Shown: positions 27,026 to 37,595, counted from the stretch's first letter. The stretch: 64,000 nucleotides of DNA from Paramesorhizobium endophyticum (GCF_014640615.1 NZ_BMHH01000002.1:124001-188000); one strand, 5' to 3'. Made by a program: numbers and translations. Notes: generated by a model from the letters alone, not told the origin.

Positions 27026-27700
27026 TTACCTCAGCCGCTTCTGCTTCGATTCCACCAGCTCGCCGTTGAGGCGCCGGTCGAGATAGTCGGCGCATTCGCC
27101 GATCAGCTCTTCCACCTTGCCGGAGAAGAAGTGGTTTGCGCCGGAAAGGGTCTTCTGCGTGATGGTGATGCCTTTCTGGGTCTTGAGCTTGTCCACCAGC
27201 CCTTGCACATCTTTCGGGGGCGCCACCTTGTCCTGGTCGCCATGAATGATGAGTCCGGAGGAAGGGCAGGGCGCGAGGAAGGAGAAATCATAGGTATTGG
27301 GCTGCGGCGCGACCGAAATGAAGCCCTCGATCTCCGGACGGCGCATCAAGAGCTGCATGCCGATCCACGAGCCGAAGGAATAGCCGGCGACCCAGCAGGT
27401 CTTGGAATCGGGGTGAAGCGACTGCACCCAGTCGAGCGCGCCCGCAGCATCCGACAATTCGCCCGAGCCATGGTCGAATTCGCCCTGGCTGCGGCCGATG
27501 CCGCGGAAATTGAAGCGCAGGGTGGTGAAGCCGCGCTGCTGGAACATGTAGAACAGGTCGTACACGATCTTGTTGTTCATCGTGCCGCCGAACTGCGGAT
27601 GTGGGTGGAGGATCATCGCGATCGGCGCGTTCTTTTCCTTCGACGGCTGATAGCGGCCCTCGAGGCGTCCGGCTGGTCCATTGAAAATGACTTCAGGCAT
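27026..27700 (-). CDS. Alpha/beta-hydrolase (dienelactone-hydrolase-like)
   Basis: 224 residues. Strand and loop features of the fold are visible: IAMILHPHPQFGGTMNNKIV (HPHPxxGG), LRFNFRGIGRSQGEFDHGSG, and the nucleophile elbow WVAGYSFGSWIGMQL (GYSFG, Ser). The acid is probably in LIIHGDQDKVAPPKDVQGL, and the catalytic His in LSGANHFFSGKVEELI. Cytosolic, substrate unknown. ATG 27700 has GGAG upstream; an in-frame extension to 27808 lacks family-like sequence and would overlap the Irr-type site. Divergent from the SUF operon. Confidence 0.82.
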   Translation of the reverse strand: MPEVIFNGPAGRLEGRYQPSKEKNAPIAMILHPHPQFGGTMNNKIVYDLFYMFQQRGFTTLRFNFRGIGRSQGEFDHGSGELSDAAGALDWVQSLHPDSKTCWVAGYSFGSWIGMQLLMRRPEIEGFISVAPQPNTYDFSFLAPCPSSGLIIHGDQDKVAPPKDVQGLVDKLKTQKGITITQKTLSGANHFFSGKVEELIGECADYLDRRLNGELVESKQKRLR

Positions 27701-27793
27701 GTGTACTCCACTCGTTGCCGGGGCTGGCTGAACAAGTCTGCCATTTCGGCGATGCTGCCTTGACGGACCGGCGCATCGCTCATAAAAGTAGAC

Positions 27794-27810
27794 TTTAGAA
27801 CTCTTCAAAA
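27794..27810. promoter_or_regulatory. Iron-control element (Irr box) upstream of SUF
   Basis: TTTAGAA-CTC-TTCAAAA fits the Rhizobiales ICE/Irr consensus TTTAGAANNNTTCTAAA with one mismatch. It lies 111 bp before the first SUF-operon start and 93 bp before the divergent hydrolase start. Irr control of suf operons is established in this order, so Irr regulation is likely here. Confidence 0.7.
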
Positions 27811-27921
27811 CTGGACATCATCCAGCAGGAGCGGTTTAATAGGCTGTTCCGGGGCCAAATTTCAAGAAAATTGCGCTATTACCAGCGTATAGACGGAAAC
27901 AAGGAAGAAAGAGCGCGGGAT

Positions 27922-29082
27922 ATGAGCGCCAGCCGCATCTATCTTGACTACAACGCCAGCGCGCCGCTTATGGCGGAAGCGCGGGAGGCGGTTGTGGCTG
28001 CGCTCGATTTCCCGGGCAATCCGTCCTCCGTTCACCGGGAGGGCAGGGCCGCCCGGGCGCTGGTGGAAGCCGCCCGCCGCGATGTCGCCGCGCTCGTCAA
28101 CGCCAGGTCCGACCATGTGGTCTTCACTTCAGGCGCGACCGAGGCCGCATCGACGCTACTCACCCCGCATTATATGATGGGCCGTGCCGCCTTACGCCTT
28201 TCGCGCCTTTATGTCGGCGCGACGGAACACCCTTGCGTGCTCGCGGGCGGGCAGTTTGCGCCGGAGCAGGTCGAGATTGTTCCTGTCCACGCCGATGGGC
28301 TTATCGACGTGGCCTCGCTCAAGGCGCTGCTGGCCGCGCACGACAAGTCAGAAGGCCTGCCGCTTGTCGCCGTGCAGGCGGCGAACAACGAGACGGGCGT
28401 GATCCAGCCGACCGCCGAGATTGCTGATATCGTCAAGGAAGCGGGCGGCCTTTTAGTGGTGGACGCCGTACAGGTGGCCGGGCGAATTCCGCTCGATATA
28501 ACAAATGCTTGCGGCGATTATCTGATTCTATCTTCGCACAAGATCGGCGGCCCGAAGGGCGTCGGCGCCATCGTCGCGCTTTCCGATTTGATCATGCCGC
28601 GCGCGCTCGTCCGGGGCGGCGGGCAGGAGAAGGGGCATCGCGCTGGCACCGAATCGCTCCCCCTCATCGCCGGTTTCGGCGTGGCGGCGAAAGTTGCGCG
28701 TATGCGCCTCGATAGTACTGGCTGGTCCACCGATATAAGGGATATGATCGAGGCGGGCATTCGCCGCATCGCCCCTGATGCGATCATCCATGGTGCGGAT
28801 GTGGCGCGACTGCCCAACACCACCTTCTTCTCGCTTCCGGGCATGAAGGCGGAAACGGCGCAGATCGCCTTCGACTTGGCTGGTGTCGCTCTTTCCGCCG
28901 GTTCCGCCTGCTCGTCGGGCAAGGTGGGGCCAAGCCATGTGCTGACCGCCATGGGATATGATGAAAACATTGGCGCGCTCAGGATTTCCACCTCCCCGGA
29001 CACGGATGCGAGCGTGGCCGATCACTTCCGCGACCTCCTTGCGGCTATCGTGGAGCGGAAAAAGCAGCGGGAGGTTGCTTGA
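27922..29082 (+). CDS. Cysteine desulfurase, IscS/NifS-like (first gene of SUF operon)
   Basis: PLP enzyme that takes sulfur from cysteine for Fe-S clusters. 387 residues starting MSASRIYLDYNASAPLMAEA. Motifs: VFTSGATEAASTLL, GATEHPC, VQAANNETGVIQPTAEIADI, the PLP-lysine site LSSHKIGGPKGVGAI, and the persulfide Cys loop LSAGSACSSGKVGPSHVLTA. It is a group I enzyme, distinct from the group II SufS encoded later in the same cluster. ATG 27922 preferred over upstream starts because the family begins here and AAGGAAG precedes it. sufB follows after 115 bp. Confidence 0.92.
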   Translation: MSASRIYLDYNASAPLMAEAREAVVAALDFPGNPSSVHREGRAARALVEAARRDVAALVNARSDHVVFTSGATEAASTLLTPHYMMGRAALRLSRLYVGATEHPCVLAGGQFAPEQVEIVPVHADGLIDVASLKALLAAHDKSEGLPLVAVQAANNETGVIQPTAEIADIVKEAGGLLVVDAVQVAGRIPLDITNACGDYLILSSHKIGGPKGVGAIVALSDLIMPRALVRGGGQEKGHRAGTESLPLIAGFGVAAKVARMRLDSTGWSTDIRDMIEAGIRRIAPDAIIHGADVARLPNTTFFSLPGMKAETAQIAFDLAGVALSAGSACSSGKVGPSHVLTAMGYDENIGALRISTSPDTDASVADHFRDLLAAIVERKKQREVA

Positions 29083-29197
29083 ATTTCCGGCATCGCCGGT
29101 TTTAAACGCGCGCAAGCGCTATTACATAGAGGCAGTAACAACTGCCTTGACGTTTTGAACTGTCGGGCCTTGACCCCGACCTGGATGGAGAACGCCA

Positions 29198-30720
<1,523 letters not shown>

Positions 30721-30724
<4 letters not shown>

Positions 30725-30957
30725 CGGACTATTGGTTCAGACCCAAGCGCTTCGGCTACGGCGCTACCCCGACCAACTGGAAAGGCTGGGCTTTCATCGG
30801 CGCTTTCGTGGCGGTGAATGTGCTCGCAATCGCGGCGCTGATCGCCTTGGAAGGACCAGTATGGCTTGTGGTGCCCATTACGTTGGCACTCACCGCGGCA
30901 ATTATCCCGTTCACCAAGGCCAAGACGGACGGCGAATGGCGCTGGCGCTGGAACTGA
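30721..30957 (+). CDS. Small two-TM protein encoded within the SUF operon
   Basis: 78 residues, start overlapping the sufB stop by 4 bp, so translation is coupled. A short N-terminal Trp/Arg/Lys segment ([20 protein letters not shown]) is followed by two hydrophobic helices ([40 protein letters not shown]) and a charged end (DGEWRWRWN). Similar small proteins occur between sufB and sufC in other Rhizobiales, but no function is known to me. Possibly a membrane tether or a regulator of the complex; this is speculation. Confidence 0.8.
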
Positions 30958-30991
30958 GTTGAACGAACCCTTTTAGATCGGATTTTAAAAA

Positions 30992-31747
30992 ATGCTTGAA
31001 ATCAAGAACCTGCACGCCCGTATCGCCGAAGACGGCACCGAGATCATCCGTGGATTGAACCTCACCGTGAAGGATGGCGAGGTCGCCGCTATCATGGGGC
31101 CGAACGGCTCGGGCAAGTCCACGCTCTCCTACATCCTCGCCGGGCGCGAGGACTACGAAGTGACCGAAGGCGATATTCTCTATAATGGCGAGTCGATCCT
31201 CGACCTCGATCCGGCGGAGCGCGCGGCGAAGGGTATTTTCCTCGCCTTCCAGTATCCGATGGAGATACCGGGCGTCGCCACGATGGAATTCCTGAAAGTC
31301 GCCATGAACTCGCAGCGCAAGGCGCGCGGCGAGGAAGAGCTGAAAATCCCGGAATTCATGAAGCGCGTGAAGGAAGCAGCCAACCTGCTGTCGATGGACC
31401 CGGCGATGCTGAAGCGCCCGCTCAATGTCGGCTTTTCAGGCGGCGAGAAGAAGCGCGCCGAAATCCTGCAGATGAAGCTGCTGGAGCCGAGCCTCTGCGT
31501 GCTGGATGAGACCGATTCCGGCCTCGATATCGATGCGCTGAAGATCGTCTCGGAAGGTGTCAACGCGCTGCGCTCTCCCGACCGCTCAATCATCGTCATC
31601 ACCCACTATCAGCGCCTGCTCGACTATATCGTGCCCGATAGCGTGCACGTGCTCTACAAGGGCCGGGTGATCAAGTCGGGCGACAAGATGCTGGCGCGGC
31701 AGCTTGAAGAAAACGGTTATGCCGACGTTATCGGCGAAGCGGCTTGA
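30992..31747 (+). CDS. sufC: SUF ATPase SufC
   Basis: Cytosolic ABC-type ATPase that drives shape change of SufBCD. 251 residues: Walker A IMGPNGSGKSTLSYILAG, signature NVGFSGGEKKRAEILQM, Walker B SLCVLDETDSGLDIDAL, and switch His in IIVITHYQRLLDYI. There is no membrane domain, as expected for SufC. Follows the small membrane protein by 34 bp and precedes sufD by 9 bp. Confidence 0.97.
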   Translation: MLEIKNLHARIAEDGTEIIRGLNLTVKDGEVAAIMGPNGSGKSTLSYILAGREDYEVTEGDILYNGESILDLDPAERAAKGIFLAFQYPMEIPGVATMEFLKVAMNSQRKARGEEELKIPEFMKRVKEAANLLSMDPAMLKRPLNVGFSGGEKKRAEILQMKLLEPSLCVLDETDSGLDIDALKIVSEGVNALRSPDRSIIVITHYQRLLDYIVPDSVHVLYKGRVIKSGDKMLARQLEENGYADVIGEAA

Positions 31748-31756
31748 GGTGGAGGC

Positions 31757-33028
31757 ATGACCATTCATACTCCACAGACAAGGACTCCGGCGGAGACGGC
31801 ATTGATCGATGCGTTCAGCGAGCGCGTCGGGGAACTGCCCGGCAATGCAGATGTAGCCGTCGCCCGCGACACGGCGCTCGAAGCCCTGAAGATCAAGGGC
31901 CTGCCGTCGCGCCGCGTCGAAAGCTGGCACTATACCGACCTGCGCACGCTTCTGCGCTCCGTCGCGCCCTTCGATCCTGCCGCAGGCTCGCAAGCCATCG
32001 CGCCGCTGATCGCGCGCTCGACGGTCGCCGCCGTCTCCAATGGCGTGGCGCTGACGGCGGGCGAGGCTGAAGGCGTCACTTTCGAGCGCTTGAGCGAGAA
32101 GCTGGCGGACGGCACCTTCGCTCCCGCCCTCGATACACGCGGGCCGGATGACGCGATCGGCGAGATCAATGCCGCCTATGTCACCGATGGCTGGCATGTC
32201 GAGATTGCCGAGGGCGCGGAGATCGAAGCACCGATCGAATTGCAGAACGTCCAGAAGTCGGGGCAGGGCCATGTGCGCTTCCCCGTCCGCGTCGGCAGAC
32301 AGGCCAAGGCAACCATCATCGAGCGTCAGTTCGGCGGCGATGGCGAGTCTTTCTCCTCCTCCATCAGCAATCTGACGGTTGGCGACGGCGCTGAGGTGAC
32401 GTGGGTTCTCCTGCGCCAGCGTGGCGACAAATCCACCGATTTCGGGCAGTTCAACGCCTGGCTCGGCAAGGACGCCAAGCTGACCCTCTATATCGTCAAT
32501 GCCGGCGGCAAGCTGGTGCGGCAGGAGGTGCATCTGCTCGTCAAGGGCGAAGGCTCGGATTTCCAGCTGCGCGGCATCAATCTGCTGGGCGGCGAGAGCC
32601 ATACCGATGTCACCATGACGGTCGGCCATCTGGTGGAAAACACCACTTCCACCGAGATCGTGCGCAATGTCGTCACCGGCCGCGCGCGCGGTGTCTTCCA
32701 GGGCATGATCCGCGTTGCCAGGATCGCGCAGAAGACCGACGCGCGCATGGCCTGCAACTCGCTGCTGCTTTCCGACGACGCCGAGTTCGACGCCAAGCCG
32801 GAACTCGAAATCTTCGCCGACGACGTCGCCTGCGGCCATGGCGCGACGGTGGCGCAGATCGACCCGGCCCATCTCTTCTACTTGATGGCGCGCGGCATCC
32901 CCGAAAAGACGGCGCGCGGGCTTCTGGTGAAGGCGTTCGTCGCCGAGATCATCGAGGAACTCGACGACGAGCCGCTGGTCGAGGCGCTGGAGAACATACT
33001 GGAAGAGTGGCTCGCCGCGCACGGGTGA
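31757..33028 (+). CDS. sufD: Fe-S assembly protein SufD
   Basis: Partner of SufB in the scaffold; helps iron entry. 423 residues starting MTIHTPQTRTPAETALIDAF. Core: RRVESWHYTDLRTLLRSVAP near the N-terminus, the beta-helix, and the C-terminal ARMACNSLLLSDDAEFDAKP with ADDVACGHGATVAQIDPAHL, which holds the conserved His region facing SufB. A 150-bp palindromic repeat follows, before sufS. Confidence 0.95.
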   Translation: MTIHTPQTRTPAETALIDAFSERVGELPGNADVAVARDTALEALKIKGLPSRRVESWHYTDLRTLLRSVAPFDPAAGSQAIAPLIARSTVAAVSNGVALTAGEAEGVTFERLSEKLADGTFAPALDTRGPDDAIGEINAAYVTDGWHVEIAEGAEIEAPIELQNVQKSGQGHVRFPVRVGRQAKATIIERQFGGDGESFSSSISNLTVGDGAEVTWVLLRQRGDKSTDFGQFNAWLGKDAKLTLYIVNAGGKLVRQEVHLLVKGEGSDFQLRGINLLGGESHTDVTMTVGHLVENTTSTEIVRNVVTGRARGVFQGMIRVARIAQKTDARMACNSLLLSDDAEFDAKPELEIFADDVACGHGATVAQIDPAHLFYLMARGIPEKTARGLLVKAFVAEIIEELDDEPLVEALENILEEWLAAHG

Positions 33029-33035
33029 TTGCACG

Positions 33036-33186
33036 GCCCCTTACCCTCCCCCTTGCGGGGAGGGTGGCCCGAAGGGCCGGGTGGGGGTGGTGACGTTTGC
33101 GTCTTTGCAGAAGAACGTGGCGCAAACGTCACCACCCCCATCCGCCCGCTAACGCGGGCACCTTCCCCGCAAGGGGGAAGGAGGGC
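33036..33186. repeat. Palindromic repeat inside the SUF operon (sufD-sufS gap)
   Basis: Arms 33081-33101 (GTGGGGGTGGTGACGTTTGCG) and 33121-33141 are a 20-bp perfect inverted repeat; outer parts (CTCCCCCTTGCGGGGAGGG and CTTCCCCGCAAGGGGGAAGG) are self-complementary hairpins. It separates two genes of one operon, so it may lower sufS transcript level or act as a processing site. Confidence 0.8.
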
Positions 33187-33212
33187 GGCAGTGCTGGCAT
33201 TGGTTGGGAAAC

Positions 33213-34457
33213 ATGGACCAGAAAACACATACGGCTCCGGCCTTCGACGTCGAAGCGATCCGCCGCGACTTCCCGATTCTGTCGCGGGAAGTGCATGGCA
33301 AGCCGCTCGTCTATCTCGACAATGGCGCGTCGGCGCAGAAGCCGCAGGCGGTCATCGACACCATCACGCATGCCTATCTGAACGAATACGCCAACGTCCA
33401 TCGCGGCCTGCATTTCCTTTCGAATGCCGCAACCGACGCCTACGAAAAGGCCCGCGAGACCGTCCGCCGCTTCATCAACGCTGGTTCCGTGGACGAAATC
33501 GTCTTCACCAAATCTGCGACGGAGGCCATCAACACGGTCGCCTATGGCTATGGCATGCCCAATATCGGCGAGGGCGACGAGATCGTGCTCTCCGTCATGG
33601 AGCACCATTCCAACATCGTGCCCTGGCATTTCATCCGCGAGCGGCAGGGGGCGAAGCTCGTCTTCGTGCCTGTTGACGATGAAGGCGTGTTCCACATCGA
33701 GGAATTCGAGAAGCGGCTGACCGAGCGCACCAAGCTCGTCGCCATCACCCATATGTCGAATGTGCTGGGCACGGTGGCGCCTATCAAGCGAATCGTCGAG
33801 ATCGCCCATGCGCGCGGCATTCCGGTGATGGTCGATGGCAGCCAGGGCGCGGTGCATCTGCCGGTGGATGTCCAGGAACTGGGCTGCGACTGGTATGTCT
33901 TCACCGGCCACAAGGTCTATGGTCCCTCGGGCATTGGCGTTCTCTATGGCCGGGCCGAGATGCTGGAGAAGATGCGCCCGTTCCAGGGCGGCGGCGAGAT
34001 GATCGAGGAGGTGACGGAGGAAAACGTCACCTACAATCACCCGCCGCACCGCTTCGAGGCGGGCACGCCGCCCATCGTGCAGGCCATCGGCCTCGGCGCG
34101 GCGCTGGAATATATGGAACGGGTCGGGCGGCAGGCGATGTTCGCCCATGAAGAGGCCTTGCGCGATTACGCCCATGAACAGCTCGGCCAGATCAACTCGC
34201 TACGCATCTTCGGCAACGCGCCGGACAAGGGCGCCATCGTCTCCTTCACGCTCGAAGGCATCCATGCCCATGACGTGTCGATGGTGATCGACCGGGCAGG
34301 GGTCGCCGTACGCGCCGGTACGCATTGCGCCCAGCCGCTGCTAAAACGGTTCGGCGTCACCTCGACATGCCGCGCCTCCTTCGCCATGTATAATACCAGG
34401 GCCGAGATCGACGTGCTGGCGGAAGCGCTGGAAAAGGCCAGGAAATTTTTCGGATGA
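33213..34457 (+). CDS. sufS: Cysteine desulfurase SufS
   Basis: Group II desulfurase of the SUF pathway. 414 residues starting MDQKTHTAPAFDVEAIRRDF. Motifs: LVYLDNGASAQKPQAVIDTI, FTKSATEAINTVAYGYG, SVMEHHSNIVPWHFI, the PLP-lysine site WYVFTGHKVYGPSGIGVLYG, and the active Cys loop VAVRAGTHCAQPLLKRFG. ATG 33213 chosen over an in-frame TTG nine bases earlier. sufT overlaps the stop by 4 bp. No SufE gene is seen in the window. Confidence 0.95.
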   Translation: MDQKTHTAPAFDVEAIRRDFPILSREVHGKPLVYLDNGASAQKPQAVIDTITHAYLNEYANVHRGLHFLSNAATDAYEKARETVRRFINAGSVDEIVFTKSATEAINTVAYGYGMPNIGEGDEIVLSVMEHHSNIVPWHFIRERQGAKLVFVPVDDEGVFHIEEFEKRLTERTKLVAITHMSNVLGTVAPIKRIVEIAHARGIPVMVDGSQGAVHLPVDVQELGCDWYVFTGHKVYGPSGIGVLYGRAEMLEKMRPFQGGGEMIEEVTEENVTYNHPPHRFEAGTPPIVQAIGLGAALEYMERVGRQAMFAHEEALRDYAHEQLGQINSLRIFGNAPDKGAIVSFTLEGIHAHDVSMVIDRAGVAVRAGTHCAQPLLKRFGVTSTCRASFAMYNTRAEIDVLAEALEKARKFFG

Positions 34458-34867
34458 CCATGATGGACAACAAGCCTGAGACGACAGAGCCTGAAACCCT
34501 CCCGGATGCGGCAGGCGCCGCGGACACGGTTTTCTCCGCCTCCGCGATCCCGCAAGACGAGTTGGCGCGGATGACCGACGACATCATCGCCGCACTGAAG
34601 ACAGTCTACGATCCGGAAATCCCCGCCGACATCTATGAACTCGGCCTCATCTACAAAATCGACATCGAGGACGACCGCACGGTCAAGATCGACATGACCC
34701 TGACCGCCCCCGGCTGTCCCGTCGCCGGCGAGATGCCTGGCTGGGTGCAGAATGCGGTCGGCACCGTTGAGGGCGTGTCGCATGTGGAGGTCAACATGAC
34801 CTTCGACCCGCCCTGGACCCCGGACCGCATGTCCGAAGAGGCGCAGGTCGCGGTGGGGTGGTATTGA
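34454..34867 (+). CDS. sufT: SUF-associated DUF59/MIP18-like protein (SufT)
   Basis: 137 residues. After a variable N-terminus (about 1-35) the DUF59 domain reads DDIIAALKTVYDPEIPADIY, ELGLIYKIDIEDDRTVKIDM, and TAPGCPVAGEMPGWVQNAV, with the conserved Cys in APGCP. SufT proteins assist maturation of particular Fe-S proteins. Overlaps sufS by 4 bp; it is the last gene of the cluster, because the A-type carrier gene (sufA) that commonly follows is not present here. Confidence 0.9.
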   Translation: MTMMDNKPETTEPETLPDAAGAADTVFSASAIPQDELARMTDDIIAALKTVYDPEIPADIYELGLIYKIDIEDDRTVKIDMTLTAPGCPVAGEMPGWVQNAVGTVEGVSHVEVNMTFDPPWTPDRMSEEAQVAVGWY

Positions 34868-34870
34868 GAG

Positions 34871-34951
34871 TAGTGAGTAGGGAATAGTGAGGTAGTGAGA
34901 TAGAAAGGGTTCTCCTCACTATCTCACTGTTCACTATCTCACTACTCACTA
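34871..34951. repeat. AGTGAG-rich imperfect inverted repeat after the SUF operon
   Basis: TAGTGAGTAGGGAATAGTGA and following repeats on the left (34871-34902) are mirrored by TATCTCACTGTTCACTATCT on the right (34919 on), with short direct repeats of AGTGAG. It could fold into one long hairpin and end the SUF transcript. Confidence 0.7.
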
Positions 34952-35023
34952 ACATGGTGAACCGTCCGTAAACTTTTTCCCGCTACACCTGTTCGCGGGG
35001 TAGTTGGGTTGCGGGCGGGTGTA

Positions 35024-36163
35024 ATGATTATCCGGCATTTTCTGAAGTGGATGGGCGAGGCGTCCGTGGCGCAGCGCCGCGCGGCGGCAAGCGCATTGGC
35101 GCGGGCCTATCTCCAGTCCACCCTTCCATCCGGTGAGAGGCAGGCGGCGGAAGCAGCATTGACGTTGCTCCTCGACGACCCCTCGCCAAAGGTGCGCGCC
35201 GCGCTGGCCGAAGCACTTTCCCTGAGCCGTGACGCGCCATTGCCAATCGTGTTGGCGCTCGCGAATGAGCAGGTGGAAATCTCCGGTTTTATCCTCGCGC
35301 GCTCGCCGCTTCTGCGCGACATCGACCTCATCGACCGCGTAGCGATGGGAGACGAACCGGCGCAGCGCCTCATCGCCATGCGTCCTGAAGTGTCCTTCGC
35401 TCTGTCAGCAGCGATAGCCGAAGTCGCAGCGCCCGCAGCCTGCGTCGATCTCCTGCGCAACAGCACCGCCCAGATTGCGCCTTCGACCTTCCGCCGCATG
35501 GCGGCGCGGCTGGGAAGCCACGCCGATGTCCGCGAAGCCCTGCGGGAGCGCGCGGAACTGCCCGCCGATTCCCGCCATCTGCTGGCGGTGCGCATCGGCG
35601 AGGCGTTGGCGGACATGCCTCTGGTCACCGCGACGATGGGCAAGGGCAGGGCGGAGCGGGTCGCGCGTGAAGCCTGCGCAAAAGTCTCGCTGGATATTGC
35701 CGGCCAATGTCCCCATGCGGACCATGCAGAATTAGTCGAGCATCTGCAGGCGAGGGGCATTCTCACCACTGCCTTCATCGTCCGCACCGTCGCTCATGGC
35801 AAAATCGATTTCTTCGGTGCGGTCCTCGTCTCCCTGTCCGGCCAGCCGGGCCACCGCGTCGGCGCGATCCTGGGCCAAGGCCGCGATGCCGCGCTTGCTG
35901 CGCTGTTCCGCAGCGCGGGCCTGGCGGAAGGAACCCACCGCCCGCTCATCTCCGCTCTTCATGCGTGGCGAAAAGTGGCGGACGGAAAGCTCATCGCCGG
36001 CCCGCGGGAAATCTCACAGATCATGCTCTCCGCCGCTCACAAGGACGACGAGCCCCGCTTCAGCGCCGCAAACAGCGATCTGGAAGCCCTGCTGCGCAGC
36101 ATCCATCTCGACGCCATCAGAGAAACCGCCCGCAATCAGGCCCTGGCGCTGGCGGCGGCTTAA
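35024..36163 (+). CDS. DUF2336-family protein, HEAT-like helical repeats
   Basis: 379 residues, almost all alpha-helical and Ala/Leu/Arg-rich. Its N-terminal part reads MIIRHFLKWMGEASVAQRRA, then DPSPKVRAALAEALSLSRDA, a pattern of HEAT-like repeats seen in DUF2336. Function of this family is unknown; members are common in Rhizobiales. ATG 35024 was preferred to an upstream in-frame TTG. Its last bases overlap the end of the convergent deacetylase gene. Confidence 0.75.
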   Translation: MIIRHFLKWMGEASVAQRRAAASALARAYLQSTLPSGERQAAEAALTLLLDDPSPKVRAALAEALSLSRDAPLPIVLALANEQVEISGFILARSPLLRDIDLIDRVAMGDEPAQRLIAMRPEVSFALSAAIAEVAAPAACVDLLRNSTAQIAPSTFRRMAARLGSHADVREALRERAELPADSRHLLAVRIGEALADMPLVTATMGKGRAERVAREACAKVSLDIAGQCPHADHAELVEHLQARGILTTAFIVRTVAHGKIDFFGAVLVSLSGQPGHRVGAILGQGRDAALAALFRSAGLAEGTHRPLISALHAWRKVADGKLIAGPREISQIMLSAAHKDDEPRFSAANSDLEALLRSIHLDAIRETARNQALALAAA

Positions 36164-36858
36164 AACAGGCACTTCTTCAGAAAATGAACCACCGTGTCGT
36201 TGCGGCGAATAGTGAGGCGCGGGAGGCCGAAGGGATCATCATCCGGCTTCGCCTTGCGCCTTTCCGTTGTCAGCGCGTGGGTAAACCCGGCTTCCCGCAC
36301 CGCCTCGCGCAATTGCGCATTCTCGTCGCCATAAGGGTAGGCGAAAGAGGTGATGGGCTCCCCCAGAATATCCTGCAATGCCTCGCGCGAGCCTGATATC
36401 TGCCGCTTCGCTTCGTCAAACGGAACGTCCCGGAGATGCACATGGTCGAGCGTATGCGCGCCGACCTCATGCCCGAGCGCCGCCCATTCGCGCAATTGCG
36501 CCGCCGACATGCAAGGGGCCGGTGCGACGCCTATGGGGATGTCCCATTCGTTGCGCCCGCCGATCTGGTTCGAAACGAAGAAATTCGTGGCGGTGAAGCC
36601 CAGTTCCTGCAGTACCGGCAGGGCGTTCTCATAGACATTGCGGAAGCCGTCGTCGAAAGTGATGACCGCGACCTTGCCGCGCTCGTGTCCCTCGATATAG
36701 GGCAGGGCATCGCGCAGCGACAGACCCTTGTAGCCCAGCCGCTTCAGCCATCGCATCTGGCGGCGGAAGCGGTCGGGATGCACGGTCATGCTGCGAAAGG
36801 GCGCCTTCCGCTTAAGGGGAATGTCGATCTGGTGATAGAGCAGGATGGGGACGCTCAT
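36160..36858 (-). CDS. Polysaccharide deacetylase family protein
   Basis: 232 residues of the NodB homology (CE4) fold. Catalytic motif 1 is KVAVITFDDGFRNVYENALP (Asp-Asp), and motif 2 AALGHEVGAHTLDHVHLRDV (H-x3-H). The N-terminus VPILLYHQIDIPLKRKAPFR and the later SFAYPYGDENAQLREA complete the barrel. It has no signal peptide, so it probably works in the cytosol or on lipid-linked sugars. Last gene of a four-gene minus-strand operon; ATG overlaps the stop of the GT25 gene. Confidence 0.9.
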   Translation of the reverse strand: MSVPILLYHQIDIPLKRKAPFRSMTVHPDRFRRQMRWLKRLGYKGLSLRDALPYIEGHERGKVAVITFDDGFRNVYENALPVLQELGFTATNFFVSNQIGGRNEWDIPIGVAPAPCMSAAQLREWAALGHEVGAHTLDHVHLRDVPFDEAKRQISGSREALQDILGEPITSFAYPYGDENAQLREAVREAGFTHALTTERRKAKPDDDPFGLPRLTIRRNDTVVHFLKKCLF

Positions 36859-37595
36859 GACCGCTCCTGCCTATGGGAGAGCGATTTTATACGCATTCGG
36901 TAGATGGGACGAAAAATCTCGCGCGAGAGCCGGTGCGTGAGGGAGCGCTTCTGCTTGATCGTACTGCCGCCGATATGGGCCGAAACCTCTTCCACGCCGC
37001 CGGGATGGACCGAGAGCGGCTTTATCCCCGTTGCCCATGTCATCTGCATCATTGTATCCACCGGGCGATCGAACTGCTCGGTAAAGGCCAGCAATCGACT
37101 TGCGGCATCGCGGCCGATCAATTGCGCTACCATGCCAAGGCCCACCGGCACCGGCTGGATGATGCGCGCATTTTCCGTGCGAAAAAGCTCTGCGCCGCTT
37201 TCCTTGCCGGGGCGGAAGGGGAGGCGGATGAAGCGGTCGGGTGCAAGAAAGTCGCGCGCGGCGGCGAAGGCGGCGGGGAAATCTCCGTTCAGCGCCACAT
37301 CGTCCTCCAGCACCAAGCCCCCGGCGAGCCCCTGATCGACAATCGCCTGCCATGCCTTGCGATGCGACAGGAAACAGGCGATCTCGTTGACGCTGAGTCG
37401 GAAGGGATAATGCGGCTTGTGCATATGGCGGCGATAGAAGCGGTCGATCTGCGTTTGTGGCAGCGCGCGCCCATCCACCGCATCGATAATCTCAGCAGGC
37501 ACGGGCAGTTCGCGAACGAGCGTTTCCACCTGCGCGCGGCGGTCCGTGGCGCGGGGGAGGTGGATAATGAAGGCTTTGATGGCGTTCGTCTGCAT
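36855..37595 (-). CDS. Glycosyltransferase family 25 (LPS-type)
   Basis: 246 residues. It starts AIKAFIIHLPRATDRRAQVE, then LPVPAEIIDAVDGRAL, IACFLSHRKAWQAIVDQGLA and GGLVLEDDVALNGDFPAAF (the EDD metal/nucleotide motif), all typical of GT25 enzymes that decorate lipooligosaccharide or glycans. Donor and acceptor are unknown. ATG 37595; overlaps the deacetylase gene start. Context: VanZ-like protein and deacetylase, so a small envelope-sugar locus. Confidence 0.88.
   Translation of the reverse strand: MQTNAIKAFIIHLPRATDRRAQVETLVRELPVPAEIIDAVDGRALPQTQIDRFYRRHMHKPHYPFRLSVNEIACFLSHRKAWQAIVDQGLAGGLVLEDDVALNGDFPAAFAAARDFLAPDRFIRLPFRPGKESGAELFRTENARIIQPVPVGLGMVAQLIGRDAASRLLAFTEQFDRPVDTMMQMTWATGIKPLSVHPGGVEEVSAHIGGSTIKQKRSLTHRLSREIFRPIYRMRIKSLSHRQERS

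Noticed and set aside
34871-34951. Possible CRISPR-like array of short repeats
   Set aside because: The AGTGAG units are only 6-8 bases, spacers are irregular and the whole is an inverted repeat; no cas genes are near.
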